58,168 nt of DNA from Lentisphaerota bacterium (GTDB lineage: Bacteria; Verrucomicrobiota; Lentisphaeria; Victivallales; Victivallaceae), in the NCBI GenBank assembly GCA_015061605.1, contig SUWH01000017.1, positions 1 to 58,168 of the forward strand. The letters are read 5' to 3'. The number at the start of each line of letters is the position of its first letter. Positions within the stretch are counted from its first letter, which is position 1. The notes beneath the pieces were generated by a model. It was not told where the DNA came from, did no database searches, and saw only the letters and a list, made by a program, of their open reading frames with translations. This document shows positions 25,399 through 34,253 of the stretch, in pieces. Position numbers and translations under genes: made by a program.

Positions 25399-28005
25399 TT
25401 ACCGGTAGAGAAAACGGGTGTTGAAACCGAGCGAGGAGAGGGAGTATGACAGCGGGGACTCGGCTGCAAGTTTCCGGAGATATGCTTTGTATTCTTTCTG
25501 CAGAGCCTTGTAAGTTTTCATATCATTGGCTTTTCTGGCATCGTAGAGTTTGGTGGAAAATTTACCGACCGCCAGACCGTATTCAAGGAATTGGACTCTG
25601 GCTTTGATATCGGCATCGGAAGTTGCACTCTTGGCATCGGCGAGGATTTTTTCCAGTTCTTCGATTTTTTGGACGGTAAATTCGTCGCAGTAATCGCATT
25701 CTCTTGCCGCAGCTCTGGTGTAGATATTTTCCAGTTCGGTGAAGTATTTTTTGACATATTCTGCCGCATCGCCGAAACCGGTACGGCAGTAATCATCAAC
25801 GATATCATCGTAGCTCAAGCGGTCTGGATTCCACATCGCCTTGCTCAAAGTGTAGTAGGTCAGAGCTTTGGCACTCCAGAAACCGTAGTTGCAGTCAAAG
25901 TCCATGGCGATGATATTGTTGAATTTGAGCAATTCGGCATCTTCGAACATCCGGCGGGCATAATTTTGCGGAGCGGCGATGTTGCCGAAACCGCGCAGCG
26001 CATTGGGGCGCCAGATGAGGACATTGCCGAAACTGGCAAGCGAGGCGAGAGTTTTCAAACTCTGGGCGCGCGAACTGTCTTTGGTGTAATTCATCGTAGT
26101 GGAAATAAGCACGACATTGGGGTGGGGCTTGACCGCCGCCGGTTCAGTCGAGTAGCAGCTGTAAATGTAGATCGTGACTCCTTTGCCGGGCAGGACTTTG
26201 TTTATTTCTTCAGTTATGCGGTTGGCAAAAGTGAGTACACGGTCAGTGAGCTGAACATAGTTGACGACAGTGGGAATGCCTTTGATGTTGAACGAAGTTT
26301 TCCAGGGATGGGCATTCGGGGGGTCAAGTTTGCGGCACTCTTCGCACATGCAGAACCGGGCACGTCCGCCGTCATTCAAACATATTGAGACCGCTTTGCG
26401 GTTTGGATTTTTCCTGAATTTTTCAATCGCGTCCTGAGCAATGACTTTGATCAGTCCCGGGTTGCTCATGCAGAGACGGCAGCGGTCGGGGGAATCTTCC
26501 TGACTGCGGCTGCCATCAGGCTGAAGCGCGAAAAATTCCGGGTTGGTTTTGCCGTATTTGCCATACAGCCAACCGAAGGTGTGTCCCCAGGCATACGGAG
26601 TAGTGCCGCCGTTGCCGTGCCAGGCAAAGAAACCGGAATTACCTTTGGCATCCCGGCTGGCACTGGCGCGGAGTGCTGCCAGTTTTTTAGCCTCTTCCGC
26701 TTCAACTCCGCAGCGTTTCATGCCTGAAAAACCGCGTTCTGAAAGACCTCCGCCACCGGAACGGATATGCCGTTTGGCGAGCATCGGTTTTTTATCCATC
26801 TGGATATCCGGCATCCACAATGTCGGCTGTTTGGGGATGACTTTTCCCAGTTTGCCGGGCCAGAGGTAGCGGCAGCCGAGTTTTTCCAGGATATAGAACA
26901 TGCCGAGCGAAGTATTACCGCTCAAAGTTACGGTGTTGTCGGTGGTTTTGATGGAAACGGTTTCGGGATCAGAACCTTGTTCAAAGATGATCGCCGCCAT
27001 TTTTGCATTGCGTTTTTTGGGGTAGACTACCGGAAATTTTGCGCCGGTAATGGCTTCAAGATGGTATTTCAGCTCTGCGGCACGATAGCGGAAGTTTTTG
27101 TGAGTGATGACGATTTGCGCAAGAGCTTTGCCGTCTTCACTGAGTTTGAAACGGTTTGCAAGTTTGACCGGTTTTTTGTAGGTCGGTTTGTTTTTAAAGG
27201 TACTGTCATATTTGAGATTGCCGGGAGCGGCAAGGGGGACGGTGCCCCAGGTGGATTTGGGGAGCTCAACTGTTTTCAGATTTTTGGCGCGGCGGAAAAT
27301 GGCGATGTAAAGTTTTTTCAGAGCTTCGATATTTTTGCCGGATTCAGTGAGGATGAAACGACCCTCCGCATCGGCGTATCCGGTGTTTTTCTGTTTGTCA
27401 ACAAAACGGAAATACATGGGAGCTACCCACCAGATCTCGCCTTTACCGATTTTTTTGACGGTTACCGCCGGATAACGTTTTTTGCCGCTGATAAATTCGG
27501 CGACAATTTCCAGATTTTTGATTCTGTACGGATAGGAGTTGACACCGTCTTTCCAGGTGAAACTCCTGCCGGAAAATCCGAGAGCTTTGGCAGTCGGAGA
27601 GGTTTTGAATCTGATATTATCGATTTTGACCCCTTTCAGATTACCTTGGTAACTGTAACCGAGGAAATTAGCCGCCTGATTCAGAACACGGCTTTTCCCG
27701 GTAAGCCCGATGGGGGAACCGCCGGTAAAAATGATTATGCCGCCGTTACTGACATAGTTGGTAAACGCTTTGGAATAATCTGCTCCGGCAACGCGCTTTT
27801 CACCGAAGTAGATGACGGAATATTTTTTCATTTCCTCCGGTTTCAACCACACTTTGGGAGTTTCCAGTGCGATGCCGATCGGCTGCAATACCTCTTTGCG
27901 CATACGCGAAACATCACTTGAATGACCGAAAAGTGCTACCGGCTTGCCGTCGGCAAATGTTTGCAATGACAGCAATGCCACCAGAAATAATAAAGTTTTT
28001 TTCAT
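25399..28005 (-). CDS. Secreted DUF4838-domain protein with alpha-glucuronidase-like N-terminal domain
   Basis: A protein of 868 residues with a signal peptide (TLLFLVALLSLQTFA). Residues ~20-240 resemble a glutamine-amidotransferase-like (ThuA-type) domain (VALFGHSSDVSR, IIFTGGSP). Residues ~285-385 form a GH67/GH20-like N-terminal domain (YRAAELKYHLEAITGAKFPVV). DUF4838 follows from ~residue 430: NDGGRARFCMCEECRKLDPP, then IYIYSCYSTEPAAV. DUF4838 proteins are common in Bacteroidota and PVC polysaccharide loci but their activity is not established. A Cys-rich CMCEEC motif may bind a metal. AAAGGA precedes the ATG. It lies 30 nt downstream of the pseudopilin gene and 37 nt upstream of the GH123-like gene. 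Confidence 0.8.
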   Translation of the reverse strand: MKKTLLFLVALLSLQTFADGKPVALFGHSSDVSRMRKEVLQPIGIALETPKVWLKPEEMKKYSVIYFGEKRVAGADYSKAFTNYVSNGGIIIFTGGSPIGLTGKSRVLNQAANFLGYSYQGNLKGVKIDNIRFKTSPTAKALGFSGRSFTWKDGVNSYPYRIKNLEIVAEFISGKKRYPAVTVKKIGKGEIWWVAPMYFRFVDKQKNTGYADAEGRFILTESGKNIEALKKLYIAIFRRAKNLKTVELPKSTWGTVPLAAPGNLKYDSTFKNKPTYKKPVKLANRFKLSEDGKALAQIVITHKNFRYRAAELKYHLEAITGAKFPVVYPKKRNAKMAAIIFEQGSDPETVSIKTTDNTVTLSGNTSLGMFYILEKLGCRYLWPGKLGKVIPKQPTLWMPDIQMDKKPMLAKRHIRSGGGGLSERGFSGMKRCGVEAEEAKKLAALRASASRDAKGNSGFFAWHGNGGTTPYAWGHTFGWLYGKYGKTNPEFFALQPDGSRSQEDSPDRCRLCMSNPGLIKVIAQDAIEKFRKNPNRKAVSICLNDGGRARFCMCEECRKLDPPNAHPWKTSFNIKGIPTVVNYVQLTDRVLTFANRITEEINKVLPGKGVTIYIYSCYSTEPAAVKPHPNVVLISTTMNYTKDSSRAQSLKTLASLASFGNVLIWRPNALRGFGNIAAPQNYARRMFEDAELLKFNNIIAMDFDCNYGFWSAKALTYYTLSKAMWNPDRLSYDDIVDDYCRTGFGDAAEYVKKYFTELENIYTRAAARECDYCDEFTVQKIEELEKILADAKSATSDADIKARVQFLEYGLAVGKFSTKLYDARKANDMKTYKALQKEYKAYLRKLAAESPLSYSLSSLGFNTRFLYR

Positions 28006-28035
28006 TGTTTTTCCTTTGCTGTTAATAATTTACAG

Positions 28036-28821
28036 TTATTTTAATACGTTATAGTGCAGCCAATCCACGTGATTAAGCGGGTCATTATCCGGACGGTTGG
28101 CGTACTTATTACCATTTTTTATTGCATCAACTGCAAAATTTGGAACGATATACGGAACATTTGCAACGTGGCCATCCCAGAAGGCAACATTTGCCGCTTT
28201 GCCCTGCGGGTGAGGAAATGCGTGTTTGCGGGATTCCAGACGCATTGACTGGGCAGAGGCACCGCTGTTGCTGAAACTTGATTCAAGAACCATATATTTT
28301 TGAGAAGGTTTTTTTATCTGATTTATTTTGAATAATTGTCCATCGGGCCAACTCTTCGGCGGAACGTAATATACCCATTCGAAAGATTTTGACTTTTCGA
28401 TGTAAGGATTGCTGTAAGTTCCGGGACACCAATATCCTTTGACGATATCACGGGTGTAATAAGGAGCTTTGCCGCCCGGGGTGTTTCCTTTCCCGTTTCC
28501 ATAACCGCTTTTAGGCAGATATTTCAGCAGTCCGGCATATATGCCGTAGTCACTTCTGGTATAATATATTTTCCAGTCTTCATTGTCTCCTGCATATTGC
28601 AGCATCGCTTTGGAAAATTGTCCCATGTTGTTGACACAGTTGACTGCCATTCCGCGGGCGCGGGCTTTCTGCAGTGCCGGGAGCAATATCGCTGCCAGAA
28701 TGGCAATTATCGCGATAACAACGAGCAGTTCGATCAAGGTGAAGCGGTACCGCTTCTGTCCGGAGACCCGGACAGAAGCGGTACCGCTTCTGTCCGGAGA
28801 CCCGGACAGAATAAAAATCAT
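28036..28821 (-). CDS. Prepilin-type N-terminal domain protein (H-X-DG pseudopilin)
   Basis: A type II pseudopilin-like protein of 261 residues. The prepilin signal reads [21 protein letters not shown], with Glu at +5. After the transmembrane helix comes a globular domain ending in the family mark [15 protein letters not shown] (H-X11-DG). Such proteins are very numerous in Lentisphaerota and Planctomycetota and often lie beside glycan-degrading genes. The start is ambiguous. The ATG at 28831 has GGAG 7 nt upstream but reads out of frame because a 34-bp unit is tandemly duplicated at 28744-28811. The ATG at 28821, 17 nt from GGAG, is in frame and is annotated here. With one repeat copy, the ATG at 28831 would read straight into the pilin. 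Confidence 0.85.
   Translation of the reverse strand: MIFILSGSPDRSGTASVRVSGQKRYRFTLIELLVVIAIIAILAAILLPALQKARARGMAVNCVNNMGQFSKAMLQYAGDNEDWKIYYTRSDYGIYAGLLKYLPKSGYGNGKGNTPGGKAPYYTRDIVKGYWCPGTYSNPYIEKSKSFEWVYYVPPKSWPDGQLFKINQIKKPSQKYMVLESSFSNSGASAQSMRLESRKHAFPHPQGKAANVAFWDGHVANVPYIVPNFAVDAIKNGNKYANRPDNDPLNHVDWLHYNVLK
28744..28811. repeat. Two tandem 34-bp palindromic units inside the pseudopilin N-terminus
   Basis: Units at 28744-28777 and 28778-28811 are identical. Each consists of the perfect palindrome GCGGTACCGC plus a hairpin with arms TTCTGTCCGG and CCGGACAGAA around four bases. Since 34 is not a multiple of three, copy number decides which upstream ATG is in frame with the pilin. Confidence 0.95.
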
Positions 28822-28876
28822 TACAAGCCATAAAAAAACTCCGTTTGTTGTGTTAGATAAACTTCTCTGTGGGAAT

Positions 28877-28905
28877 AATATAACCATTGATTGCAGTTTA
28901 TGCAA
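28877..28905 (-). promoter_or_regulatory. Promoter of the pseudopilin/GH operon
   Basis: Minus strand: TTGCAT (28905-28900), 17-bp spacer, TATATT (28882-28877). The predicted start lies about 40 nt before the ATG at 28831. Confidence 0.65.
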
Positions 28906-28979
28906 GTTTATTTTACGATTTTTAATAAAAAAATGAGCTATACGCAGATATGGGGGCCGTGGTACGGATGGGTACGGAG

Positions 28980-29046
28980 CGCGGCAAAACAGACCATTAA
29001 AGACAACGGGCGGTCTGTTGTCCGTTTAAGTCCGTTACCGTCCGTT
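28980..29046 (-). repeat. Third, degenerate copy of the 22.1-kb repeat, inverted
   Basis: Read on the minus strand this contains ACGGACGGTAACGGAC, GCCCGTTGTCTTTA and ATGGTCTGTTTTGCCGCG in the same order as the 126-bp unit. The segment between the last two blocks is deleted and the GTCCGAC array is absent. It lies between the divergent pseudopilin and amino acid transporter genes. Confidence 0.75.
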
Positions 29047-29075
29047 GTTTTTTACAGGACGCCGGTGAAACAGAT

Positions 29076-29104
29076 TTGAAAAAAGATTGTACCGGTGGTA
29101 TTTT
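29076..29104 (+). promoter_or_regulatory. Promoter of the amino acid ABC transporter operon
   Basis: TTGAAA at 29076-29081, 17-bp spacer, TATTTT at 29099-29104. The leader is about 26 nt. Confidence 0.65.
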
Positions 29105-29136
29105 ATATAAATGTCAATTTTTCAAGGGGATGTTTA

Positions 29137-30588
29137 ATGAAGTATTTTAATTTGTTTATATTGGCTCTGCTGCTCTGCTTCTGCGGATGCAAAGAACAGC
29201 GCAAGCCGAAACTGGTCATGGTGACCAATGCGGAATTTCCGCCCTACGAATATATTTCAGGACAGAAAATCGTCGGTATCGATCCCGAAATCATCCGTAT
29301 TATCGCCGATAAACTCGGATATGAGCTGGAAATCCAGAATATGAATTTCGATTCAGTGATCGCCGCTGTCCAGAGCGGCAAAGCCGATATCGCCGCATCC
29401 GGTTTGACCATTACTGAAGAACGTAAAAAGCAGGTCAACTTCACCGTTCCTTATGTCATTGCCCGTCAGCTGGTGCTGGTTCGTAAAGATTCATCATTAC
29501 AGGATTATTCCCAACTGCGCACCATGCGTATCGGTGTTCAGCACGGAACTACCGGTGACCTCTACGTTGCACAGAATATAAAAAATCCGGAGCGTTTTTC
29601 CAGCGGTCCGGTCGCGGTTGCGGCGCTCACTTCCGGCAAGCTGGATGTGGTGGTAATTGACAGTGAACCTGCCAAAGTTTTTGCCTTGCAGAACCCGGAA
29701 TTGAAAATCATGCCCGAACCGCTCACCTTTGAAGAGTACGCTTTCGCTGTCAATAAGAAAAATCCGGAACTGCTGGAAAAAATAAATGCTGAACTCAATC
29801 TCCTTTTGAAATCCGGCGAAGTCGACCGCGTCATCAAACATTATAAAGAACAGAATAACACTTCTGCACAGGAGACCGTTGTTGATGAAACGGAAAGTTT
29901 CTGGCGCGGAGTGAAGGAATCGTTCCAACTCAATTTTGTTAAAGACAACCGTTATCTTTATCTCTTCAACGGTTTCTGGGTGACTCTGAAAATCACCTTT
30001 TTCTCAACGCTGCTCGGTATCGTGATCGGCTACGCCGTGGCGATCGTCCGCTGTACCGCCACCCAGACCGGAAAAATGAAGTTTGCCGATTTTCTCTGCA
30101 AAATCTATCTCACCGTGGTGCGCGGTACTCCGGTCGTGGTTCAATTGCTTATTATCTACTTCGTCATTTTCGGTTCGGTGAATGTGGATAAGGTCGTGGT
30201 TGCAATAATCGCATTCGGTATCAATTCCGGAGCCTATGTCGCGGAAATAATCCGCGGCGGACTGCTCGCCGTGGACAAGGGACAGATGGAAGCCGGACGC
30301 AGTCTGGGACTTTCCTACAGTCAGACGATGCGGGCGATCATCATTCCACAGGGCTTCAAAAATGTACTGCCCGCACTGGGTAATGAATTTATTGTACTGT
30401 TGAAAGAAACCAGTGTCGCCGGATACATCGCGCTGCAGGATCTGACCAAAGGCGGCGATATCATCCGCAGTCAGACCTATGATGCGTTTTTCCCGCTGAT
30501 CGCAGTGGCAATAATTTATCTGGCAGTAGTCATGCTGCTCAGCTGGCTGCTCGGACGTTTGGAAAAGAGGTTGAAACGAAATGAGTGA
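29137..30588 (+). CDS. Amino acid ABC transporter: substrate-binding/permease fusion
   Basis: A fusion of 483 residues. A lipoprotein-type signal ([10 protein letters not shown]) leads a type 3 periplasmic-binding domain (~27-245; [41 protein letters not shown]). A HisM/GlnP-type permease domain follows (~280-483) with the EAA loop [21 protein letters not shown] and the opening [17 protein letters not shown]. Fused binding protein-permeases of this kind take up polar amino acids such as Gln, Arg or Cys. AGGGGA lies about 6 nt before the ATG. The last 8 nt overlap the ATPase gene, so the two are coupled. Confidence 0.93.
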   Translation: MKYFNLFILALLLCFCGCKEQRKPKLVMVTNAEFPPYEYISGQKIVGIDPEIIRIIADKLGYELEIQNMNFDSVIAAVQSGKADIAASGLTITEERKKQVNFTVPYVIARQLVLVRKDSSLQDYSQLRTMRIGVQHGTTGDLYVAQNIKNPERFSSGPVAVAALTSGKLDVVVIDSEPAKVFALQNPELKIMPEPLTFEEYAFAVNKKNPELLEKINAELNLLLKSGEVDRVIKHYKEQNNTSAQETVVDETESFWRGVKESFQLNFVKDNRYLYLFNGFWVTLKITFFSTLLGIVIGYAVAIVRCTATQTGKMKFADFLCKIYLTVVRGTPVVVQLLIIYFVIFGSVNVDKVVVAIIAFGINSGAYVAEIIRGGLLAVDKGQMEAGRSLGLSYSQTMRAIIIPQGFKNVLPALGNEFIVLLKETSVAGYIALQDLTKGGDIIRSQTYDAFFPLIAVAIIYLAVVMLLSWLLGRLEKRLKRNE

Positions 30589-31318
30589 TATAATTTTTGA
30601 GATCCGGGATCTGGTCAAGGAATTTCCCGCCTTGCGCGCCCTCGATCAGGTCAATACCACCATCAAACGCGGTGAAGTGGTCTTTATCGTTGGACCATCC
30701 GGCAGCGGTAAAAGCACGCTGTTGCGCTGTTTGAATCTGCTTGAAACTCCCACTTCCGGAGAGATCATCTTTAAAGGCAAGCCGGTTCCGGCGGTCGACA
30801 GTAAGGAAATCGACCGTTTCCGTCAGCAGGTCGGCATGGTGTTTCAGCACTTCAATTTGTTCAATAATCTCTCCATCCGCAAAAACATCACCCACGCTCC
30901 TGTGCGGACCGGAAAACTTTCACACAAAGAGGCCCGCGAAACGGCGAATAAACTGCTCAAGCGTATCGGGCTTTACGAAAAACGTCACGCTTATCCCGGA
31001 CAGCTTTCCGGAGGACAGAAGCAGCGTATCGCCATTATCCGCGCTCTGGCAATGAATCCGGATGTGCTGCTCTTTGACGAACCGACTTCCGCGCTCGACC
31101 CGGAAATGGTCGGAGAGGTGCTTTCTCTTATGAAAGAGCTTGCCAATGAAGGTATGACCATGGTCGTGGTCACTCATGAGATCGGTTTCGCCGCCGAGGT
31201 CGCCGACCGGGTCATATTTATGGATCAGGGACAGATCGTCGTTTCCGGTACTCCGGACGAAGTGATAAAGAATCCGGAAAATCCCCGGGTCAGAGAATTT
31301 TTCTCCAAAGTTCTGTGA
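30581..31318 (+). CDS. Polar amino acid ABC transporter ATP-binding protein (GlnQ-like)
   Basis: An ABC ATPase of 245 residues of the HisP/GlnQ (PAAT) class. It has GPSGSGKST (Walker A, ~36), [13 protein letters not shown] (Q-loop), [11 protein letters not shown] (signature), [14 protein letters not shown] (Walker B) and VVTHEIGFA (switch His). It powers the fused binding protein-permease immediately upstream, whose stop it overlaps (ATGAGTGA). No further permease or regulator gene follows. Confidence 0.95.
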   Translation: MSDIIFEIRDLVKEFPALRALDQVNTTIKRGEVVFIVGPSGSGKSTLLRCLNLLETPTSGEIIFKGKPVPAVDSKEIDRFRQQVGMVFQHFNLFNNLSIRKNITHAPVRTGKLSHKEARETANKLLKRIGLYEKRHAYPGQLSGGQKQRIAIIRALAMNPDVLLFDEPTSALDPEMVGEVLSLMKELANEGMTMVVVTHEIGFAAEVADRVIFMDQGQIVVSGTPDEVIKNPENPRVREFFSKVL

Positions 31319-31353
31319 GCTGAAACAGATCCGGTGCGTTAAAACAAAAAAAG

Positions 31354-31406
31354 AGGAGAACAGTCCGGACGGTGAGGGTGAAACCGGAGCCGGAAACTGT
31401 TCTCCT
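31354..31406 (-). terminator. Terminator between the convergent ATPase and Lys-rich genes
   Basis: AGGAGAACAGT (31354-31364) and ACTGTTCTCCT (31396-31406) form a perfect 11-bp stem with an internal smaller hairpin. On the minus strand it is followed by a T run (complement of the A run near 31341-31350), so it acts best for the minus-strand gene. Confidence 0.65.
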
Positions 31407-31428
31407 GTAATTTTCAGAATGGTTTATA

Positions 31429-31905
31429 TTATTCTGCCGCTTCTTTTTTGACTTCCTTTTTGGCGGCTTTATCTTTTTTTACTTTTTTTGCCTTTTTGGC
31501 ACCTTCAGCTTTCTTTTTGGCACCGAGCTCTTTAAAAAACGCACGGCGTTCTTCTTTGCTCATATTTTTGACTTTTTCACGCTGTTCCGGGGTGAGCTTT
31601 TTCATCATCGCTTCCCGGCGGGCTTTCATTTTCTCCATCTGTTCGGGAGAAAATTTACGTTTGGGTTTTTCCTCTTCGCTTTCAGTATTGCTCTGGTGGC
31701 AGGCGCAATAGACCGGTTCGACCTCTTTTTCACAGAACATGTCGACAGCCATGAGAGTGACATGGTAGGCGGCAACCACAATTGCCGAGGTCAAAAGAGC
31801 GATGAGAAAAATGTGCCAATCACTCTTGGGGGCGGCGCAACGGAAACTTTTTACTTCGAGGGGCTTTTTGACTTCCTGACTCTGGGCGGTTTGTTTTTCT
31901 TCCAT
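31429..31905 (-). CDS. Single-pass membrane protein with Spy/LTxxQ-like and Lys-rich tail
   Basis: A protein of 158 residues. After a polar N-terminus there is one membrane segment (~31-52; IFLIALLTSAIVVAAYHVTL), a short CACHQ segment and a helical region with KLTPEQREKVKNMSKEERRAFFKEL, which resembles the LTxxQ repeats of Spy/CpxP-type periplasmic proteins. A tail of ~30 residues is dominated by Lys and Ala. I do not recognise a family for the whole. The ATG at 31905 has AGGAG 9 nt upstream. The helical Lys-rich part is predicted to lie outside the membrane; topology is inference. A role in envelope stress or polyanion binding is possible but unsupported. Confidence 0.6.
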   Translation of the reverse strand: MEEKQTAQSQEVKKPLEVKSFRCAAPKSDWHIFLIALLTSAIVVAAYHVTLMAVDMFCEKEVEPVYCACHQSNTESEEEKPKRKFSPEQMEKMKARREAMMKKLTPEQREKVKNMSKEERRAFFKELGAKKKAEGAKKAKKVKKDKAAKKEVKKEAAE

Positions 31906-31994
31906 GATAAATTTCTCCTTTTGTTTTTCCAACCATTCTTATAACGGTTGTTTTTTGTGATTTATTTTTTTTTGCTGAAAAAATTTTGATTTTT

Positions 31995-33239
31995 TTACAA
32001 AGCAGTGTTTGTCTGTCCGGTTTTCCGTTTGAACAACTCCGAACAGCCGAAAAATACTGCGGCAATAAGAGCAAAACTGCTCAATGTTCCCCACAATACC
32101 ACCGGTGTCGCATGGGTATAAAGTATCCCTCCGATCCACGGACCCACTGAAAAACCGATACCGCGCATAAGAGAACTTACCGACATCATGCGCCCCGCAT
32201 TATCTTGATCGGCTTCACTGGATGCCGCCGTGTACAATGCCGGCTGGGCGATGATCTCTCCCAGAGTCACTACCACCACCGCAAGCGTGATCGCCCATGC
32301 TCCACCGGCAAAACCGAGCTGGAAATATCCGATGGAATAAAGCAATGTTCCGGAAATCAGCTGCAGCATGATCGGAGCTTTAAGTTTCTTGAGCAATGCC
32401 ACCAGCGGAATTTGCAATGCCAGTACCATGGTTCCATTGAGCGAATATATTGAACCGAGTGCTTTTTTGCTGATATTTACTGTCGCCGTTGAGAATATCG
32501 ACAATGTCGAATAAAGCTGGGAAGTCAGCAGCATCAGAAACAATGTGCCTGCCATGAGAAAGAGAAAGCGGCGGTTGCGGATGATCTCTGCAAATATATT
32601 GCCTTGGACCGCTGTTTTCTGCTGTTTTACCTGCGGAGTGTGCTTCCGGGTATCCCGGCAGCAGCTGAACCAGGTGTGGAATGTTCCGGCAACACAAAGC
32701 AGACCGGTCAAAATGAAAAACAACCAGAATGGTGTTTCAGCAAAAAATGCTCCGGCCATCGGACCCAGTGCCCAGCCGACATTGTAGCCGATACGGATCT
32801 TACTGTAATAACCCGGACGTTCATCCGGAGCGGCAATACCGACCAGATAGGCATCGGAACCGACTTGAAATGCCACTCCTACTGCAGTATTGAACATCAA
32901 TGCAATAACAAATGTCCAGAACGGAGCCTTGATATATACCATGAATGCCAGTACAAAAAATATCGCTCCGCGCAAAATCTGCCCGGCAAGCATCATCAGA
33001 GAATGACCGAAGCGGTCAGTCAACCAGCCGCACGGTACCGGCGCAAGGATCGTCGCCAGCCCCAGCAGCGGAAAAATTATACTGACCAGACCATAGGGCA
33101 GTCCCCGTTCTTCGCACATATATATGGGGATGAATGGATAAACTATCGCATAGGAAAGCTGGTTGAAACTCCACGTCGCCGCCAGTGCGATCCCTTTATC
33201 GCGGCACAGATAAGAAAAAAATTTGGAAACCGGATTCAT
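31995..33239 (-). CDS. MFS transporter
   Basis: A major facilitator of about 414 residues with 12 predicted membrane helices. The loop 2-3 motif reads GWLTDRFGHSLMM, a close match to the MFS signature GxLaDrxGrk. A long cytoplasmic loop separates the two halves. The substrate is unknown. Start choice is uncertain: in-frame starts at 33251 (TTG), 33245 and 33239 all have only weak GAAG-like SD sequences; 33239 has the best spacing. The promoter at 33280-33307 overlaps a palindrome, and the gene is divergent from the EEP hydrolase gene. Confidence 0.82.
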   Translation of the reverse strand: MNPVSKFFSYLCRDKGIALAATWSFNQLSYAIVYPFIPIYMCEERGLPYGLVSIIFPLLGLATILAPVPCGWLTDRFGHSLMMLAGQILRGAIFFVLAFMVYIKAPFWTFVIALMFNTAVGVAFQVGSDAYLVGIAAPDERPGYYSKIRIGYNVGWALGPMAGAFFAETPFWLFFILTGLLCVAGTFHTWFSCCRDTRKHTPQVKQQKTAVQGNIFAEIIRNRRFLFLMAGTLFLMLLTSQLYSTLSIFSTATVNISKKALGSIYSLNGTMVLALQIPLVALLKKLKAPIMLQLISGTLLYSIGYFQLGFAGGAWAITLAVVVVTLGEIIAQPALYTAASSEADQDNAGRMMSVSSLMRGIGFSVGPWIGGILYTHATPVVLWGTLSSFALIAAVFFGCSELFKRKTGQTNTAL

Positions 33240-33279
33240 AATCATCTTCAATAATGGAAAATTGATTTGTTTTCCCCCT

Positions 33280-33323
33280 AATATAGCATAACACCGGAAA
33301 AATGCAAAAGCAAACTTGCATTT
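33280..33323 (-). promoter_or_regulatory. Promoter of the MFS gene and adjacent palindromic operator
   Basis: Minus strand: TTGCAT (33307-33302), 16-bp spacer, TATATT (33285-33280). The -35 is half of a perfect inverted repeat, AAATGCAA (33300-33307) and TTGCATTT (33316-33323), with an 8-bp gap. It lies in the divergent region shared with the EEP gene. Confidence 0.55.
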
Positions 33324-33374
33324 CTACTCCCTGCAATGTAAATTATGCGAATACAGCTGTTGCAGGAGGATGAA

Positions 33375-34235
33375 ATGTTGTTAAAAAAATCAATTTTCAG
33401 TTTATTTTTTCTATTGGGTTGTTCGGCGTTCCTGCCGGCGCAGACTCCTGAAGCGGAATTTAATTATCCCGCTGCCGCCCGCCGGGTCCCCGGAACGACA
33501 TTGCGGGTGATGAGTTACAATATCCTCGCCGACCGCTTCAACCGTAAAATGCGTCCCGCTTCTGAACGCGCTCCGGAGGTGGCTGAAATTATAAAGACTC
33601 TTTCGCCGGATATTGCCGGGCTTCAGGAAGCTGATGAACCATGGTATCCCGTTTTGGCGGAACGCATTGCCCCGTATAAATTTGCGGTCAATCCTTACGA
33701 TACGACATTGTGTGCGGTGATTTACGACAGCCGCCGGTTCCGTCAGACCGGCGGAGGGAATTTCGCCTTTGTTACGGAGGAACTCCGCTGTCTGCGGTAC
33801 ACGGTGTTGGAAGAGCTGAAAACCAAAAAGAGATTGATCGTTACCAATACCCATTGGAGTTTGAAGCCGTTTACCCGTCTGGCAAATGCGGCGTTGATGA
33901 TACGTTATATAAAAGAGTTGCAGCTTGACTATCCGGGAGTTCCTGTCATCTGTACCGGGGATTTCAATTGTACCGTTGAATCTGCGGAATTGATGTATTT
34001 TTTGAAAGAAAGCGGATTTTCCGATGCGGTAGAAACAGCAGAACATGTTTTCAACAAAGAGTTTTTCAGCTGGTTCAGCCCGGATTGGAAAAAGGTGCGG
34101 GGCGGACGGCACATCGACCACATCATATTTTCTCCGGGGATAAAGGCTCTCAATGCCGGAATGATCGCCGGAGAGAAGATTTACCGGGCTTCAGATCATA
34201 CTCCCGTTATCGCTGATCTGGAAATGCCGCAGTGA
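33375..34235 (+). CDS. Secreted endonuclease/exonuclease/phosphatase-family protein
   Basis: A protein of 286 residues with a signal peptide (SIFSLFFLLGCSAFLPA; the Cys could make it a lipoprotein but the lipobox is poor). The EEP catalytic signature is complete: SYNIL (Asn), GLQEAD (Glu), TNTHW, GDFNC (Asp and Asn) and SDHTPV (Asp-His). Family members cleave phosphodiesters in nucleic acids, phospholipids or other esters; the substrate here is open. AGGAGG lies just before the ATG at 33375. It converges with trmL 18 nt apart. Confidence 0.85.
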   Translation: MLLKKSIFSLFFLLGCSAFLPAQTPEAEFNYPAAARRVPGTTLRVMSYNILADRFNRKMRPASERAPEVAEIIKTLSPDIAGLQEADEPWYPVLAERIAPYKFAVNPYDTTLCAVIYDSRRFRQTGGGNFAFVTEELRCLRYTVLEELKTKKRLIVTNTHWSLKPFTRLANAALMIRYIKELQLDYPGVPVICTGDFNCTVESAELMYFLKESGFSDAVETAEHVFNKEFFSWFSPDWKKVRGGRHIDHIIFSPGIKALNAGMIAGEKIYRASDHTPVIADLEMPQ

Positions 34236-34253
34236 TTTCGGTGTTGCCGGAGA

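Noticed and set aside
28580..28831. Separate 83-codon gene starting at the SD-served ATG
   Set aside because: It is the out-of-frame product caused by the 34-bp duplication; its first part is the pilin N-terminus and the rest is frameshifted pilin.
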